A stretch of DNA of 64,000 bases, taken from NCBI RefSeq assembly GCF_035083965.1, contig NC_089722.1, forward strand, positions 42,904,697 to 42,968,696, in the 5' to 3' direction. Below the pieces are notes generated by a model. The model was given only the letters and a program-made list of their open reading frames with translations. It did not search any database and had not been told where the DNA came from. Shown piece by piece: positions 1 to 10,735 of this stretch (the first letter of the stretch is position 1; every line of letters starts with the position of its first letter). Both the position numbers and the translations under genes were made by a program. This DNA is from Branchiostoma lanceolatum (taxonomy: Eukaryota > Chordata > Leptocardii > Amphioxiformes > Branchiostomatidae).

Positions 1-1036
1 TGTCACTCAAATTCATATTCTGTTCATCAAAAAGTCCTTACTAAGTCAGAACTGGACCTACAGCTATTCATTCTATGTTGCTGTTTTTGAATGCTCTTGG
101 GGCTCTGTCTGTGGTTTGTATAGTCTATAGATGAAACCGTTTCGAAAATCTGATACTTTGTCCATTAGTCCATTCAAAAAGACTCAACAAGCCTTTCTGT
201 AGTCCATGTAAATAAACATAAAAAACATCTAAAGGTAATACATGTACAGCAGGCACATTCTGAAATTACATAACAGAATAATAACACTATAATCACATTT
301 AAAAAACACTTGTCATTCTGTCTCTAAAACTCAGTTTTTTTACCAGACTTATTATGTGAAGACTATACCTACAACTGTTCATTCCACGTCACTGTTTTTA
401 AAGGCTCTTAGAGTCCTGTCCGGGTTTGTACAGTCTACAGATTGTTTTCTTCATTGACTTTGTTATGGGCTTGTCCTCTTCTACCAGTAATCTAAACAAT
501 AATCTAGAAGCATAAGAGCGCTGTGGCTATACCACGTCCGACTGGCGCTTACAATGGGAGGATGGACTCCTTAAAACTTTGGTCCATGCAAGAAATTGCA
601 TTGGGCCATACATCCATCACAAATACAAATGAATGACATCCCTTCGCAAACCTACGATACTTCTTCGGTGCTGCTACACAAACTGCAATGTTACTGCTTT
701 GTTACTGTAATCTCATTACATCTACTGTATATCCACAAAATTTCCAAAAGAAACAGTACAACTACAGAGCCAAAACAGCACTGCCCGTCACAAAAGACAA
801 TCAGTTACCTTGTATGTAATGACACATATAAAAGACAATAAAGCCAATTAAGCGTTTACTAGAATCACACAAGACAATTATAAGACGCTCATTCTCTATG
901 ATGTGTCACATGCAGCTGAAGTTGTTCACAAATATTTGACAATGCATCAATGAAATATATAGACACATTTTTTTTTAATCTTAGAGAAAATTCAAGGTAA
1001 ATACCAATTGCCATGATTACAAACCGTTGAAATGAC
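1..1036. other. Non-coding stretch downstream of the LRR gene
   Basis: No convincing gene is visible. Two diverged direct repeats about 305 bp apart (roughly 40-130 and 350-445) share the order 'tattcatt..tgctgttttt..gctctt..gtcctg..ggtttgta.agtcta.aga'. The rest is AT-rich and probably holds the 3' untranslated region of the minus-strand LRR gene that ends at 1037. Confidence 0.4.
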
Positions 1037-2677
1037 TTAAGAATGGTTGTTAAGACATTTAGGTTCTACTATCATGTAACCATTAGCATCAGTGGGTAAA
1101 TTCGTGGCCTCTGTTGGAGGCTGGTCATTGACATATACTGGCTCCTCGCTTTGACTATTTGCTGGCATCTCATACAGGACATCTTCTGGCCTCATGTACA
1201 GGGCACCATCTGGCTCTACATACACACAATCATCATCATCATCATAGTCACCATCACGAGGAGGGGCAGCTTCAGGAAGTGTTTTTCTAAATGAGACAAG
1301 AGATTTCTTTTTAGGTTTCCCTGGACCTGAACCTTTGGGTTTAGTGGGGTTTGGTGATGTGTCTACATCTACATAGTAATGAGGCTCAGGTACAGCTGGC
1401 TCTCTGATGCAAGATGAATGTTTGGTGCTAGTATTCAAGGCTTGAGTGGAAGCCAAAGACTGCCCCTGCCCTGTCTGATCATGACCACTGGCCACTACAG
1501 CAGCTGTCATGTTAGTGTTACTCAAAGCAATGTTGACATTTGGGCCTGAAGGAGGATTCTTGGTCCTCTTTGACCAGATTGTGAGAACGATGGTGACGAT
1601 GATGAGTGTGCCAGCTAATGTACCACAGACGGAGCCAATGAGAACATGTAGGGGATAGCAAGGGGCAGATCCATGGGAGCCGTTGCCTTCTGGTTTGTTA
1701 GAAGTTCCCATGACGGGAATGGGGGGAGTTGCCTGTGCCATTGTAACAGTTGTTACCACTTTCTGTTGAGTAACGGCAGGCAGTGAGTCAAAGGTGGAAC
1801 CAATTGCTGTTGGGCCAGAATGGCTTTCTGGGTTGCCAAATGTAGATGTTGATGTTGACACTACAGTTGAAGCAAATAAGTGTTTGGCATCAACAGGTGG
1901 TGTTGATTTGGTTCTGTCTTTACATATCAGATCTTTGCGACTGACATCTTCAAGGAGTTGTCCCGAGAGGTTGTTTGGTTCGGCACATATTATCTGTCTT
2001 TCAAACGAATGAGATTCGATCATTTTTTGCCGAAAGGGTGCCATCTCACAGTCACACTGCCAGGGGTTGTTGTGAATCTTTACGACAGGAATAGATGCCA
2101 GCATGGTATATGCCGACAGGGGGAGGACAGATATCCGATTGGAGTAAAGGTACAACCAAAAAAGGTTGGGTAGATTTGCAAATGCACCCGGCTGAATCGT
2201 TGTTATCTGGTTGGAGCAAAGGGACAGCTCTTGTAGCAGGGGTAGATTTGCAAATGTACCAGGCTGAATCGTTGTTATATTGTTGGAGGAAACGTACAAC
2301 CATGTTAGCTGGTTTAGGGTTGCAAATGAACCAGACTCAATCGTTGTAATACAGTTATTGGACAGGCTCAACACTTCTAGCTGGGATAGATTTGCAAGTG
2401 TCCCAGGCTGAATCATTGTTATCTGGTTTTGGGACAGGTACAACACCTGGAGCTGGGATAAATTTGCAAATGCACCAGGATGAATCATTGATATCTGGTT
2501 ACCATTCATATATAACTGGTAAATAGTTGTTGGGAGGTTCTGGGGGACGCTAGTGAGGCCCTGGTTTGGGCAATCGCAGCGCCATGCTGGTGTACAGCTG
2601 CAGGCAGCTTCTGGCATGTTGCGATTCTTCAGCATGATGAGAAGAAAAATCAGCAGGTGTCGCAGCTTTCTCCCCAT
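1037..2677 (-). CDS. Leucine-rich-repeat type I membrane receptor with tyrosine-motif tail
   Basis: One open exon encodes 546 residues. The start is the ATG at 2677: the longer frame begins inside a likely splice acceptor (ctgttttgtttag just upstream), so a 5' untranslated exon probably lies upstream. In order the protein shows a signal peptide (MGRKLRHLLIFLLIM), a cysteine N-cap (CSCTPAWRCDC), about six LRRs of the type LxxLxLxxNxIxxIxxGxFANL, an LRRCT cap (NPWQCDC), a Ser/Thr-rich stalk, one membrane helix (VLIGSVCGTLAGTLIIVTIV) and a cytoplasmic tail. The tail carries tyrosine motifs YVEP, YMRP, YEMP, YVND and YMIV; YVND fits the pYxN consensus for Grb2-type SH2 domains. Amphioxus has very many lineage-specific LRR receptors, so no orthologue name is given. 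Ligand and signalling role are inference. Confidence 0.85.
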   Translation of the reverse strand: MGRKLRHLLIFLLIMLKNRNMPEAACSCTPAWRCDCPNQGLTSVPQNLPTTIYQLYMNGNQISMIHPGAFANLSQLQVLYLSQNQITMIQPGTLANLSQLEVLSLSNNCITTIESGSFATLNQLTWLYVSSNNITTIQPGTFANLPLLQELSLCSNQITTIQPGAFANLPNLFWLYLYSNRISVLPLSAYTMLASIPVVKIHNNPWQCDCEMAPFRQKMIESHSFERQIICAEPNNLSGQLLEDVSRKDLICKDRTKSTPPVDAKHLFASTVVSTSTSTFGNPESHSGPTAIGSTFDSLPAVTQQKVVTTVTMAQATPPIPVMGTSNKPEGNGSHGSAPCYPLHVLIGSVCGTLAGTLIIVTIVLTIWSKRTKNPPSGPNVNIALSNTNMTAAVVASGHDQTGQGQSLASTQALNTSTKHSSCIREPAVPEPHYYVDVDTSPNPTKPKGSGPGKPKKKSLVSFRKTLPEAAPPRDGDYDDDDDCVYVEPDGALYMRPEDVLYEMPANSQSEEPVYVNDQPPTEATNLPTDANGYMIVEPKCLNNHS

Positions 2678-2896
2678 GTTGTGGCACCTAAACAAAACAG
2701 TTAATAAGCTCCTCTGTTAAAATCTGAGCATTTTAAACAGTTTCAAATAGCCTGATATGCAATTATTATAATGATTCCCCCTCCCTAGCCATGTAGCTGA
2801 GGTAGATTTTTGTTTCAGTTCCAACTGAACCGTTTGAACATTTATTCTGATGATATATCTGATTGTAATGAAAGCTCATCTGTGTTGGTAGTAATC

Positions 2897-3362
2897 ATAA
2901 TACAATGCTAAACTTTTTTCCAACACTAGGTATTCACGGATCGAATTTTCGACGACCACTGTCGCCTTCTTCAGGATCAATAATGACCAATCACTGCCGA
3001 ACGTAAACTCGCGAGAGTTACGAACACGTGACTTTATTGACACGTGTCCTTGCGGATACGTGACGTCAGCAATTGGTCAAACGTGCCAGGAAGTTTGTAA
3101 CGCCCACTATCTCTGTTGAGTGACGGCTGGAGTGCCCTGATGTATATGGCCTCCTTTATACCTCTCATAAAGTAGTCCTGCTCAGTGTCCAGTATTCTGA
3201 CTTTGTCCAGCGAGACGGTATGGCCCGGAGATTCAATGTGGATGTGTTGAGAGACTTCAGACGAATGCGAGCTGGGGCGTTTGTGTTCAAGGAATCTGGT
3301 TCTCAACGAGCGTTCTGTCTCACCGATGTAGAATTCTTCGCAAGTCTCTTGTCTAGTGGTTC
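2897..3362 (-). repeat. Left inverted arm of the Penelope-like element
   Basis: This is the reverse complement of 3637-4102 and has the same length. It encodes RTRFLEHKRPSS...RIRKDTCQ on the minus strand and carries the same 3' tail (gatcctgaagaaggcgac). Confidence 0.85.
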
Positions 3363-3365
3363 TGC

Positions 3366-3965
3366 GGGTACCCTAAGTGGGCCATAGACAAGGCGACCGC
3401 ACCAAAGCCCCCTCAACAGAACAACAGGAACCCGGGGACAAGAGAGAGGGACAAAGGACGCATCACCCTTCCGTACATCAAGACCGTCTCAGAACCCCTA
3501 CGCAGAATATTTGCTTCACACGGGATCTCCACCTACTTCAAACCTACTAACACACTGCGACAGCTTCTCGTGGCGCCGAAGGACAAAACCCCTAGAGAAG
3601 AGAAGTGTGGCGTAGTGTACCACATTCCGTGTCAGGGAACCACTAGACAAGAGACTTGCGAAGAATTCTACATCGGTGAGACAGAACGCTCGTTGAGAAC
3701 CAGATTCCTTGAACACAAACGCCCCAGCTCGCATTCGTCTGAAGTCTCTCAACACATCCACATTGAATCTCCGGGCCATACCGTCTCGCTGGACAAAGTC
3801 AGAATACTGGACACTGAGCAGGACTACTTTATGAGAGGTATAAAGGAGGCCATATACATCAGGGCACTCCAGCCGTCACTCAACAGAGATAGTGGGCGTT
3901 ACAAACTTCCTGGCACGTTTGACCAATTGCTGACGTCACGTATCCGCAAGGACACGTGTCAATAA
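3366..3965 (+). pseudogene. 5'-truncated Penelope-like polymerase, GIY-YIG endonuclease end
   Basis: The frame is open from GYPKWAIDKATAPK at 3366 to the TAA after RIRKDTCQ, about 199 residues. Visible motifs are LPYIKTVSEPLRRIF, FKPTNTLRQLL, the CGVVYHIPC zinc-finger-like piece and FYIGETERSLRTRFLEHK, which is the GIY-YIG core with the conserved Arg and the EHK segment. The reverse-transcriptase catalytic part is absent because the copy is truncated at the arm junction. The endonuclease end may still be translatable, but the element cannot move by itself. Confidence 0.8.
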
Positions 3966-4014
3966 AGTCACGTGTTCGTAACTCTCGCGAGTTTACGTTC
4001 GGCAGTGATTGGTC

Positions 4015-4072
4015 ATTATTGATCCTGAAGAAGGCGACAGTGGTCGTCGAAAATTCGATCCGTGAATACCTA
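4015..4072 (+). ncRNA. Hammerhead-ribozyme-like motif in the Penelope tail
   Basis: CTGAAGA (4025-4031) is followed by a 6-bp stem (ggcgac / gtcgtc, with one G-U pair) closed by agtg, then GAAA. This is the layout of the hammerhead core CUGAUGA-stem II-GAAA. One core base differs (CTGAAGA instead of CTGATGA). Flanking gatc/gatc could form a short outer stem. Penelope-like elements are known to carry minimal hammerheads. The mutated core argues against full activity. The same motif is present inverted at about 2927-2984. Confidence 0.4.
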
Positions 4073-4102
4073 GTGTTGGAAAAAAGTTTAGCATTGTATT
4101 AT

Positions 4103-7100
4103 ATATCTGATTGGTTAATTGTAATTTCATTAACCATTCCATAGAATACATTGCAACATATGTCGAAATAGCTGAATTAAGGTTTCTAAGCAGACATATA
4201 CGGTGAGGTAAAAGAATAAGTGATGATCAATGCAAACGACACTAATAACTATTAAAAATTAAAATGGACAAAAAGCGACGACGGAAAGCTATATAGAAGT
4301 AATAGATTTATAATCAGTATCACACAACTGCAAGCAGAAACTAAAATGGACAAACTATTCAAATACTATTAATAGAAACTCTATTGCCATATGTAACTAA
4401 GAGCGCAAAAAGAAATGTGGGAAAACTATTCAAAAACAACCAAACCATGATACAAGACAAAACCATGCATAACGATATGAATAGTGATATCAGCATACGT
4501 GATTCAGTTGTCCATGTAGAATACGTGCTTCAGTAGCTGTTGAATAACGTGGTGCGACAAACAGTCTTGCATTTGCCCTACTGATATGGTTTTGTTGATT
4601 GTCTGCTGGCTGTTTGAATATTAACGTTTAATATGGAGATCGATTGTTTACTCTTTTTGCTTTTGACTGATTCAGTTGTCATTGGAGAATACGCGCTTCA
4701 TTAGCTGTGCGGGCGACAGTTTCAAATTAGTCTTACTAATATGAGTGTGTTCATTCCCCGAATCTGGCTGTTTGAATATCGATATTTAACATGTTGATAT
4801 GGCTTTTTGTTTGTTTGAACCTTTGTTTATTCACGCGAAGCTCAAATCGGCACATAGGCCGCTTTTCATTGTGTTCAGTGTCTGAAGCTGGCAGTTTGAA
4901 TACTAATATTTGACATGGAGGTTGTTTCCTTTTTTGCTTTTATTGATATTGTGACGCTGTTTGGAGCTTCAAGATAAAGAGCTCGAGATTTCTTGGTTCT
5001 CGATTTTTTGCAGCATTCGAAAAAAAAGAACATGGTTCTCTGTGATAGACCAGGATAATTTACCACTCGTACATCAAGGTCAAAATACTAAAGGTCAACA
5101 TACTAGGCTGATTGATGTTTCAAACAATGAATTTCAAACAGTTATCGCTGTAACAAAATATATCTTTTTCCGCTTTAAACGGAAAGACTACAACGACAGG
5201 GAAGACAATGACTGTTATCAACTGTTGTTGCCAAAATATAATCAATTAGGGTTCATTATGATATCGTTCCTTCCCTCTTTTTAGAAATCAGAAGAAAAAC
5301 AAAACACAGATCAAATTCGCGTGACCTTGGTATAAGAATAAAAGAAGGTTCAAAGGCCACTCTGGGTTCATCAGCAGACCTGAAACGGAAATCTTCTCCT
5401 GTCCAAAAAAACCCACAACATGATTGAGTGAGAAAAGCTCGACTTTCTGTGAGTGAGGGATAACTGACCCATTCTGAAGAGCAGGAGACTACGAATACTG
5501 ATCGGAAATATCCCCTACCTCATTTTTTTACAAGCGAGAAGGACCCGTCAGGTGTTTGATCCGGTGAGTAGCTTTATCCAAGTCGACTTTCTTCTGCACA
5601 ACCAAACTCACCTCCGTTTTGGCAGCTGGGGTTTATTTAATGATTTGACCTTCCAGCGGCCATCATTATGGCAAAATGGATGCTTTTTTATAATGTGAGT
5701 TGATTTGCTAAAATACTTACCTTAAGATTTATCTAAACGTACCTGTCAAGCTGGTTAGAGTATCTTCAGTTGGCACTTTCTCTCATGGAGAAAGGAAGTC
5801 ACGAAGGGCTGTCCCCAGTCTTCTTATCGCAGTTGTGCCTCTCGAACTTGACTCTGCGTGGCTGATTAGTCTCGCTTGTATGGGCGTGTTGATTGTCTGA
5901 AGCTGACGTCACGAGTGAAGTGAAGGTGCTCCAATGAACCTTTCACAAGCGCCACCTGTCGACGAATCGACCAACTGCAGAGGGTTTCTTAGCGTATGGT
6001 CTATGAAGTATGATTATCATGACATCACCCACGTCGTTTTGCCATTAATATTTTTTACCTTTTTGTTCTTTGCCATCATTAATCAATATTAAGTTAAACT
6101 TCACTTCTTTATCGGCAAAACAAAACAAGACAAAACAAAACACAACACAGGAATCTGATCTTTATATCATAAGTGCACTTCTTTAAAGACAGATTGACTC
6201 AAGTTGGTTTGTGCATTTCCCTGAATGGGTTGATATGTATTAAGTAAGGCCACATTAAGTAGATTTTATGGATGACAACCTCTGCCAACACCAATGTTAT
6301 TGCGAGAGGACGAAATCAATTAAAACTCAGGCGAAAATGAATGAGCGTGCTGATATCATCCATAGAATTAACTTGCTATGGCCTAAAGGCTGTAAGTGGT
6401 CGACTTGAGTGTCTTTATCGTTTGGAAGGTTGGTCGTTTTCACAGAAGCATGTCTGCCTCGTAATGTAAAGTCGACTCACCTTCACAGAAAGAGCTATTT
6501 GCATACGTTTGTCATGCATACCTATTCACCTGACGAGCATTGAAATATCATAATTAGATTTAATGTGTAAGAATTCCGGTCAATATATACAGATATGTGA
6601 GGACTTAAGCCTCCAATCTCAAATGGATTCTTGTAATGAAGCTAAGAAAATAAAAGAAAGAACACTAACAGCATGCAAGGTAGTTGGATATTTTTGAGTC
6701 AATGTACGTAATTTTAAGACGATTAGTAAAAAAAATACACATCAATAACCTGAAACAAATAAGGTGTCTGGCTGACGAGTGTGCCTCCGGGGACAAGGCT
6801 AATGATTAACATGGGGTCAATATGGGGGGCCTTCTGGGGGCCTGGGAACAAGGCTAAGGGTCATCTTACGAGGAGGGTTCACATTGAACATTGTTCTAAA
6901 TGTAGCTGACACAACAACATCCAAAGTATTGATTATATATGAGCGCAAAGTTTACTTTACGTCATGCACACTTTCATGAGGGTGAGTCATGCAGTGCATA
7001 TACATCACTCAGTACTCAGAGAGGAGCATCAAATGTACACAAAACTAGACCTGTCCAAATCTTTATTGCAGTCTGTGTTGAAAAAAAAGAAGTCAGAGGT

Positions 7101-7926
7101 GGAAGAGTGGACCGCCTCATGATAAGGTACAAGTAAGTAAGAAAGTTGTACACATGATCCAGGTAGCAAAGTGCCCCTCCACCCATTGTAATCCTGAGGT
7201 GCAAAATAATCGATGATCTATATCGCGCAAAGGTGACCTATGCCAAATATCAAAAGTACAAGGTACAGTCACATGATGGCGTAACGCCATCACAGGATAT
7301 ATATCCAGGACTTCAGTAGACGGTACGTCATTGCCAATCTGAACAACTTAACAACGGTCCTTCTTCAGGGCACAATCATCTGCTGCTATCCTATTTTCAG
7401 CTGTTGAAAGAAAGGTGAGATATAACAAGGTGCAAAGTGCTGCTGAAGAAACAAGGGCGATAAGCCCCCGGAGTTTTGCATGGCTATACTCAGGTGCAAT
7501 GTGACACGTCATCATAAGGCTTTTTTTTCAGAAGTCCTTTGAGTTATAGTTCAGCATGAAGCAAAATGGTGGGTTGTGGAAAGATGACAAAATGTTTTTC
7601 TCTAACTGGATATTTTCTCTCAATAAGCTGAAATTTGAACAGTCCATGAAACATGACAGTCGTTTTGGTGCTAAGAATGCATTGCATCATAAAAAGACTT
7701 AGATTAAGAGGTGGAGCTGTTTTCAAAATAGTATCAATCATTGCTGTAATCTGAATATTGCACCTCCTTTCTTGTGAATAACAAGAAATAACTGAATAAT
7801 TGTGTGATGAAAGTATGCAATGTACTTATTTGTATGCATAGAATATTGTAATAGCAGTGTTTATTTTCATATCAAGTAACCCATCAACTTTTCGTTCCCG
7901 TCACAGAAGACGACATTCAAGAGACA
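4103..7926. other. Intergenic region before the XK-related gene
   Basis: No coding gene is recognised. Three diverged tandem copies of about 175 bp lie at 4500-4930 (gattcagttgtc..gaatacg.gcttca.tagctg...gctgtttgaatat). A piece at 6770-6860 (gtcaatatggggggcc..cctgggaacaaggcta) matches the array at 13.55-13.86 kb. A splice-acceptor-like tract (tttcgttcccgtcacag) ends near 7905, so 5' untranslated exons of the next gene probably lie in this stretch. Confidence 0.4.
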
Positions 7927-9051
7927 ATGGAGGACGCAGCTACCCCACGTGCTGATGTGCCACGCCGAAGGGCGGTTTTACCGGCTACAGAGATACAGAT
8001 AGAGACGGTGCGTGCATCCACCGGACCCTGGGATCGCCTTCTGTTAGCCTGGAACTCCAACCCATGGCAGATGCGTCTTATGCTGTTCTCCCTACTTTTA
8101 TATGTTGCTGATGTTTTTACGGATTTGATGCTGGCCGTGCAGTACTACAGCAGCGGGGATTTGTATTGGTGTGGCTGGACATTGGGGTTTGTGATGGCAC
8201 TACCAACCATAATGAACTTCCTTTTATTACTATTTGGCATTGACATCCTAGATGTCAAACTATCAGTGAATAAGTGGGAGAAGTGCCTGTTGAACTTCCT
8301 ACATTTTGTCTTACCTTGGAAGTATTTTGAAATTATCAATATGTTATCTTGTGGCAAAGACGTTGAAGACAATTTGAAGTTAAAACTGTCCAAAATGCAC
8401 CTGTATGAAGCCATGTTGGAGAGCGTCCCTCAGCTGTGTCTACAAATCTACATCATGGAGACCACACACGAGCAGGTCAGTGTCCTGAAGGTCATCACCA
8501 TGGTGATATCACTGGTGGCAGCAGTTAGGACCTTGTACACGTGTATGTACCATGAAAGGATAGATTGTAATGATGTAATTGACTTTTTCGGTGACGTTTA
8601 CCCGATAATCGTTTGGAAAGTGGTGGAATTGACTATGCTTGTGTTGGCCATAGCGATTGGTGCATCCGCCCTGAAACAGTGGGTCATACTTCCCCTTGGA
8701 ATACATTGGCTGTTGATGGCATTTTTCATAGCAAACGAATCGCCCATAACAGACTATAAAGATCTCATTGAAGGAGTTCTTTTCTTGTCTGTAGTTACAT
8801 TATGTTTTCCCCGAGAATATGTATACATAGTGATTTATCTATGGTTCGCTTTTAGTAGCGTCATAAGACTACGTGGATTTCTCATCTTGCAGGGAGCAAG
8901 ACTGCAGTGGTACAATGGTCCAGCTGTATTGATCGAATTGGTAGGCACAGTGATGGGCGCAGTGTTTTCTGTATGTGTACTTTTGGGATACTTGCCAAGA
9001 GAACTGTTCCGGGAAATATTTGGTATAGAGATAGATCAAGAGAACATCTAA
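7927..9051 (+). CDS. XK-related (XKR) multi-pass membrane protein
   Basis: A single open coding exon of 374 residues starts at ATG 7927 (agacaATGG context), just after a likely 3' splice site near 7905. The sequence has about eight hydrophobic segments and the family signatures LLYVADVFTDLMLAVQYY near the first membrane helix and ESVPQLCLQIYIM in the middle. These match the XK/XKR family, several members of which (XKR4, 8, 9) act in caspase-triggered phosphatidylserine scrambling. Whether this paralogue scrambles lipids cannot be told, and I did not identify a C-terminal caspase site. AATAAA-like signals are not obvious just after the stop; 'gattaaaac' at 9181 is a weak candidate. Confidence 0.8.
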   Translation: MEDAATPRADVPRRRAVLPATEIQIETVRASTGPWDRLLLAWNSNPWQMRLMLFSLLLYVADVFTDLMLAVQYYSSGDLYWCGWTLGFVMALPTIMNFLLLLFGIDILDVKLSVNKWEKCLLNFLHFVLPWKYFEIINMLSCGKDVEDNLKLKLSKMHLYEAMLESVPQLCLQIYIMETTHEQVSVLKVITMVISLVAAVRTLYTCMYHERIDCNDVIDFFGDVYPIIVWKVVELTMLVLAIAIGASALKQWVILPLGIHWLLMAFFIANESPITDYKDLIEGVLFLSVVTLCFPREYVYIVIYLWFAFSSVIRLRGFLILQGARLQWYNGPAVLIELVGTVMGAVFSVCVLLGYLPRELFREIFGIEIDQENI

Positions 9052-9236
9052 TCATTCAAACAAGTAGTTTGTTCCTTGCTACTGTTGACTGTATTGTTGT
9101 TCCACACCTTCTGTACAAGCAGAATGGAATGCATACAATGTAGTTCAGTCTGTTGGATATATTACATAAACTGGATGTACTGATTAAAACTGTGAAACAT
9201 TGAGGCATCATTGGGTGAGGTTTTTTTTTTAAATTC

Positions 9237-9446
9237 AGCCGTCTAAGACATCTGGAGCTGCTTTTCCCGTTTGGGACTTTTCTTCAGTGTGACACAGACC
9301 AGTTTTGCCCTGTGGCTTCTACGAAGCTGTGTAATTTAGCCTCTGTACACTGATGAAGCCGACAGGGCAAAACCGGTCGTGACAGGCTGAATACAAGTTC
9401 TAAACGGGAACTATGCGGTTCCAGATGTCTTACTGAGGGACGACTG
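9237..9446. mobile_element. Fold-back (hairpin) element 3' of the XK-related gene
   Basis: The ends pair: taagacatctgga (9244-9256) is the exact reverse complement of 9420-9432. Further in, accagttttgccctgt pairs with acagggcaaaaccggt. The whole 210 bp can fold on itself with gaps. It also contains CTGATGAAGCC at 9350, a sequence often seen in hammerhead-like tails, but followed by CAAAAC rather than GAAA. Confidence 0.55.
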
Positions 9447-10648
9447 CTGTGCAATAGATGTCGGGTAGCTGAGAAATGAATCCACTTTATTTTATATCAT
9501 ACATGTATATAAATATGTTAAGTCTCCTATCACACCTTGAAACGTTAACTGAATTAAAAATAAAACAGACACAGCAACATGCAAGGAGTTTGGGTATACT
9601 TTATTGAATATACATCATTTATAAACATTAGCCATTCATGCAAAAATCCACCTCAATTTCAATCCTTCATTCTCTGATTGTTTTTCAGGAAACAAATTGA
9701 GTGAAACACTAAAAATTCCCCCTGGTACAGCTGATCAGAGATATTCTTTACAAAATGTACCAACTTCCCAGAGGAACAACATTTTCCTCCATTTCAAATT
9801 TTGTACAAAGAGAGACAGCTTGAGAGTTTCAGAGTGTTAAAAGAAAGTACAAAATATGGAAGTACAGTTTAAGGCCACGGGAACTTGTCCAAACCAAACA
9901 AGATTTGGCAACATGGCAAGTTTCAACAGAAAGAAGACTGAATCAAAACTTCAGTTAAAATATCTCAGCAAAAGACATTTAAGACTGGGTTCCAGACCAC
10001 ATCCAACTTACACTCCAGTACAAAGGTATCAAATTTGGTTTGATTGAAAAATAAATTAAAAGGGATTGTTGGGACCCTAAACTAAAAGAAACAACATTAG
10101 GCCAAAGTTCAAACTAAGCTAAGTAATTACCAAAGCAACAGTACAAGTTACACTGAGCTGACTGGAGGCTAATAGATGCATGTCTAGGTGATCTTTAATT
10201 GCAGGAAGATATGGCTTTGTTGGAATGAGGCCGATCGTTATCATATTAGTTATACTGTACTCAGGAAAAAATGAATGAGAAAAAGATTGTCCCAGATCAG
10301 TTTGGCAGTAATTACTATGTCTTCACCACAGGTGATACGCCATGTAAAACTCCCAGTTTTTAACAGAAAGACACTGGGAAGTTGTAAAACTGCATGAGTT
10401 TCAAATCTCATAACTTTTTCATATGCACAAAGCACATCGTCAGACTGAAGGACACAATCCCTTTTCCCACAACGTCTATAAAAATAGATGTCTTTGACTT
10501 GAGATTTCCCAAATTGTATCCAAACACAAAGTGACTTAAGGAGAGTTCAAACTTGTACTGATGACTGGGCTGAGTAGAGTCTGGACCTGGAAATTCTGTT
10601 GATTTAAGGAGAGTCCAGATTTAAGGCGAGTTCAGACTTAAGGAGAGT
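9447..10648. other. Non-coding stretch, likely MTFR 3' region
   Basis: No gene or clear repeat was found apart from the diverged copy of the MTFR last exon at 10560-10605. It probably includes the 3' untranslated region of the minus-strand MTFR gene. Confidence 0.35.
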
Positions 10649-10735
10649 TCAGACTTGTACTGAAGATGGGGCAGAGTGGAGTCTGGACCTGGAGGTGCTG
10701 TTGCTGCTCCTCCTCCTGTGGACCGGCTTCAGGTG
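10560..10735 (-). repeat. Tandem copies of the MTFR last exon across its stop codon
   Basis: The segment 'actgaagatggggcagagtggagtctggacctgg' at 10660-10695 (coding for the C-terminus and the TGA) recurs at about 10556-10595 as 'actgatgactgggctgagtagagtctggacctgg'. Shorter 'ttaaggagagttcagac' repeats lie between them. The copy downstream of the stop is degenerate. Confidence 0.65.

Larger units (their letters stand above)
2897..4102 (+). mobile_element. Penelope-like retroelement remnant in fold-back form
   Basis: Two arms of exactly 466 bp (2897-3362 inverted, 3637-4102 direct) flank a 274-bp unique centre. Centre plus right arm encode the end of a Penelope-like element polymerase: a GYPKW and LPYIKTVSEPLRRIF block, a KPTNTLRQLL block and a GIY-YIG endonuclease region. 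The left arm repeats the last part of that reading frame and the 3' tail in opposite orientation. Penelope-like elements are known for inverted or tandem pseudo-LTRs and 5' truncation, which fits. The arms look almost identical, so the copy seems young. Confidence 0.85.

Noticed and set aside
2850-2890. CTGATGA...GAAA string left of the Penelope element as a hammerhead
   Set aside because: The bases between CTGATGA and GAAA do not form a stem.
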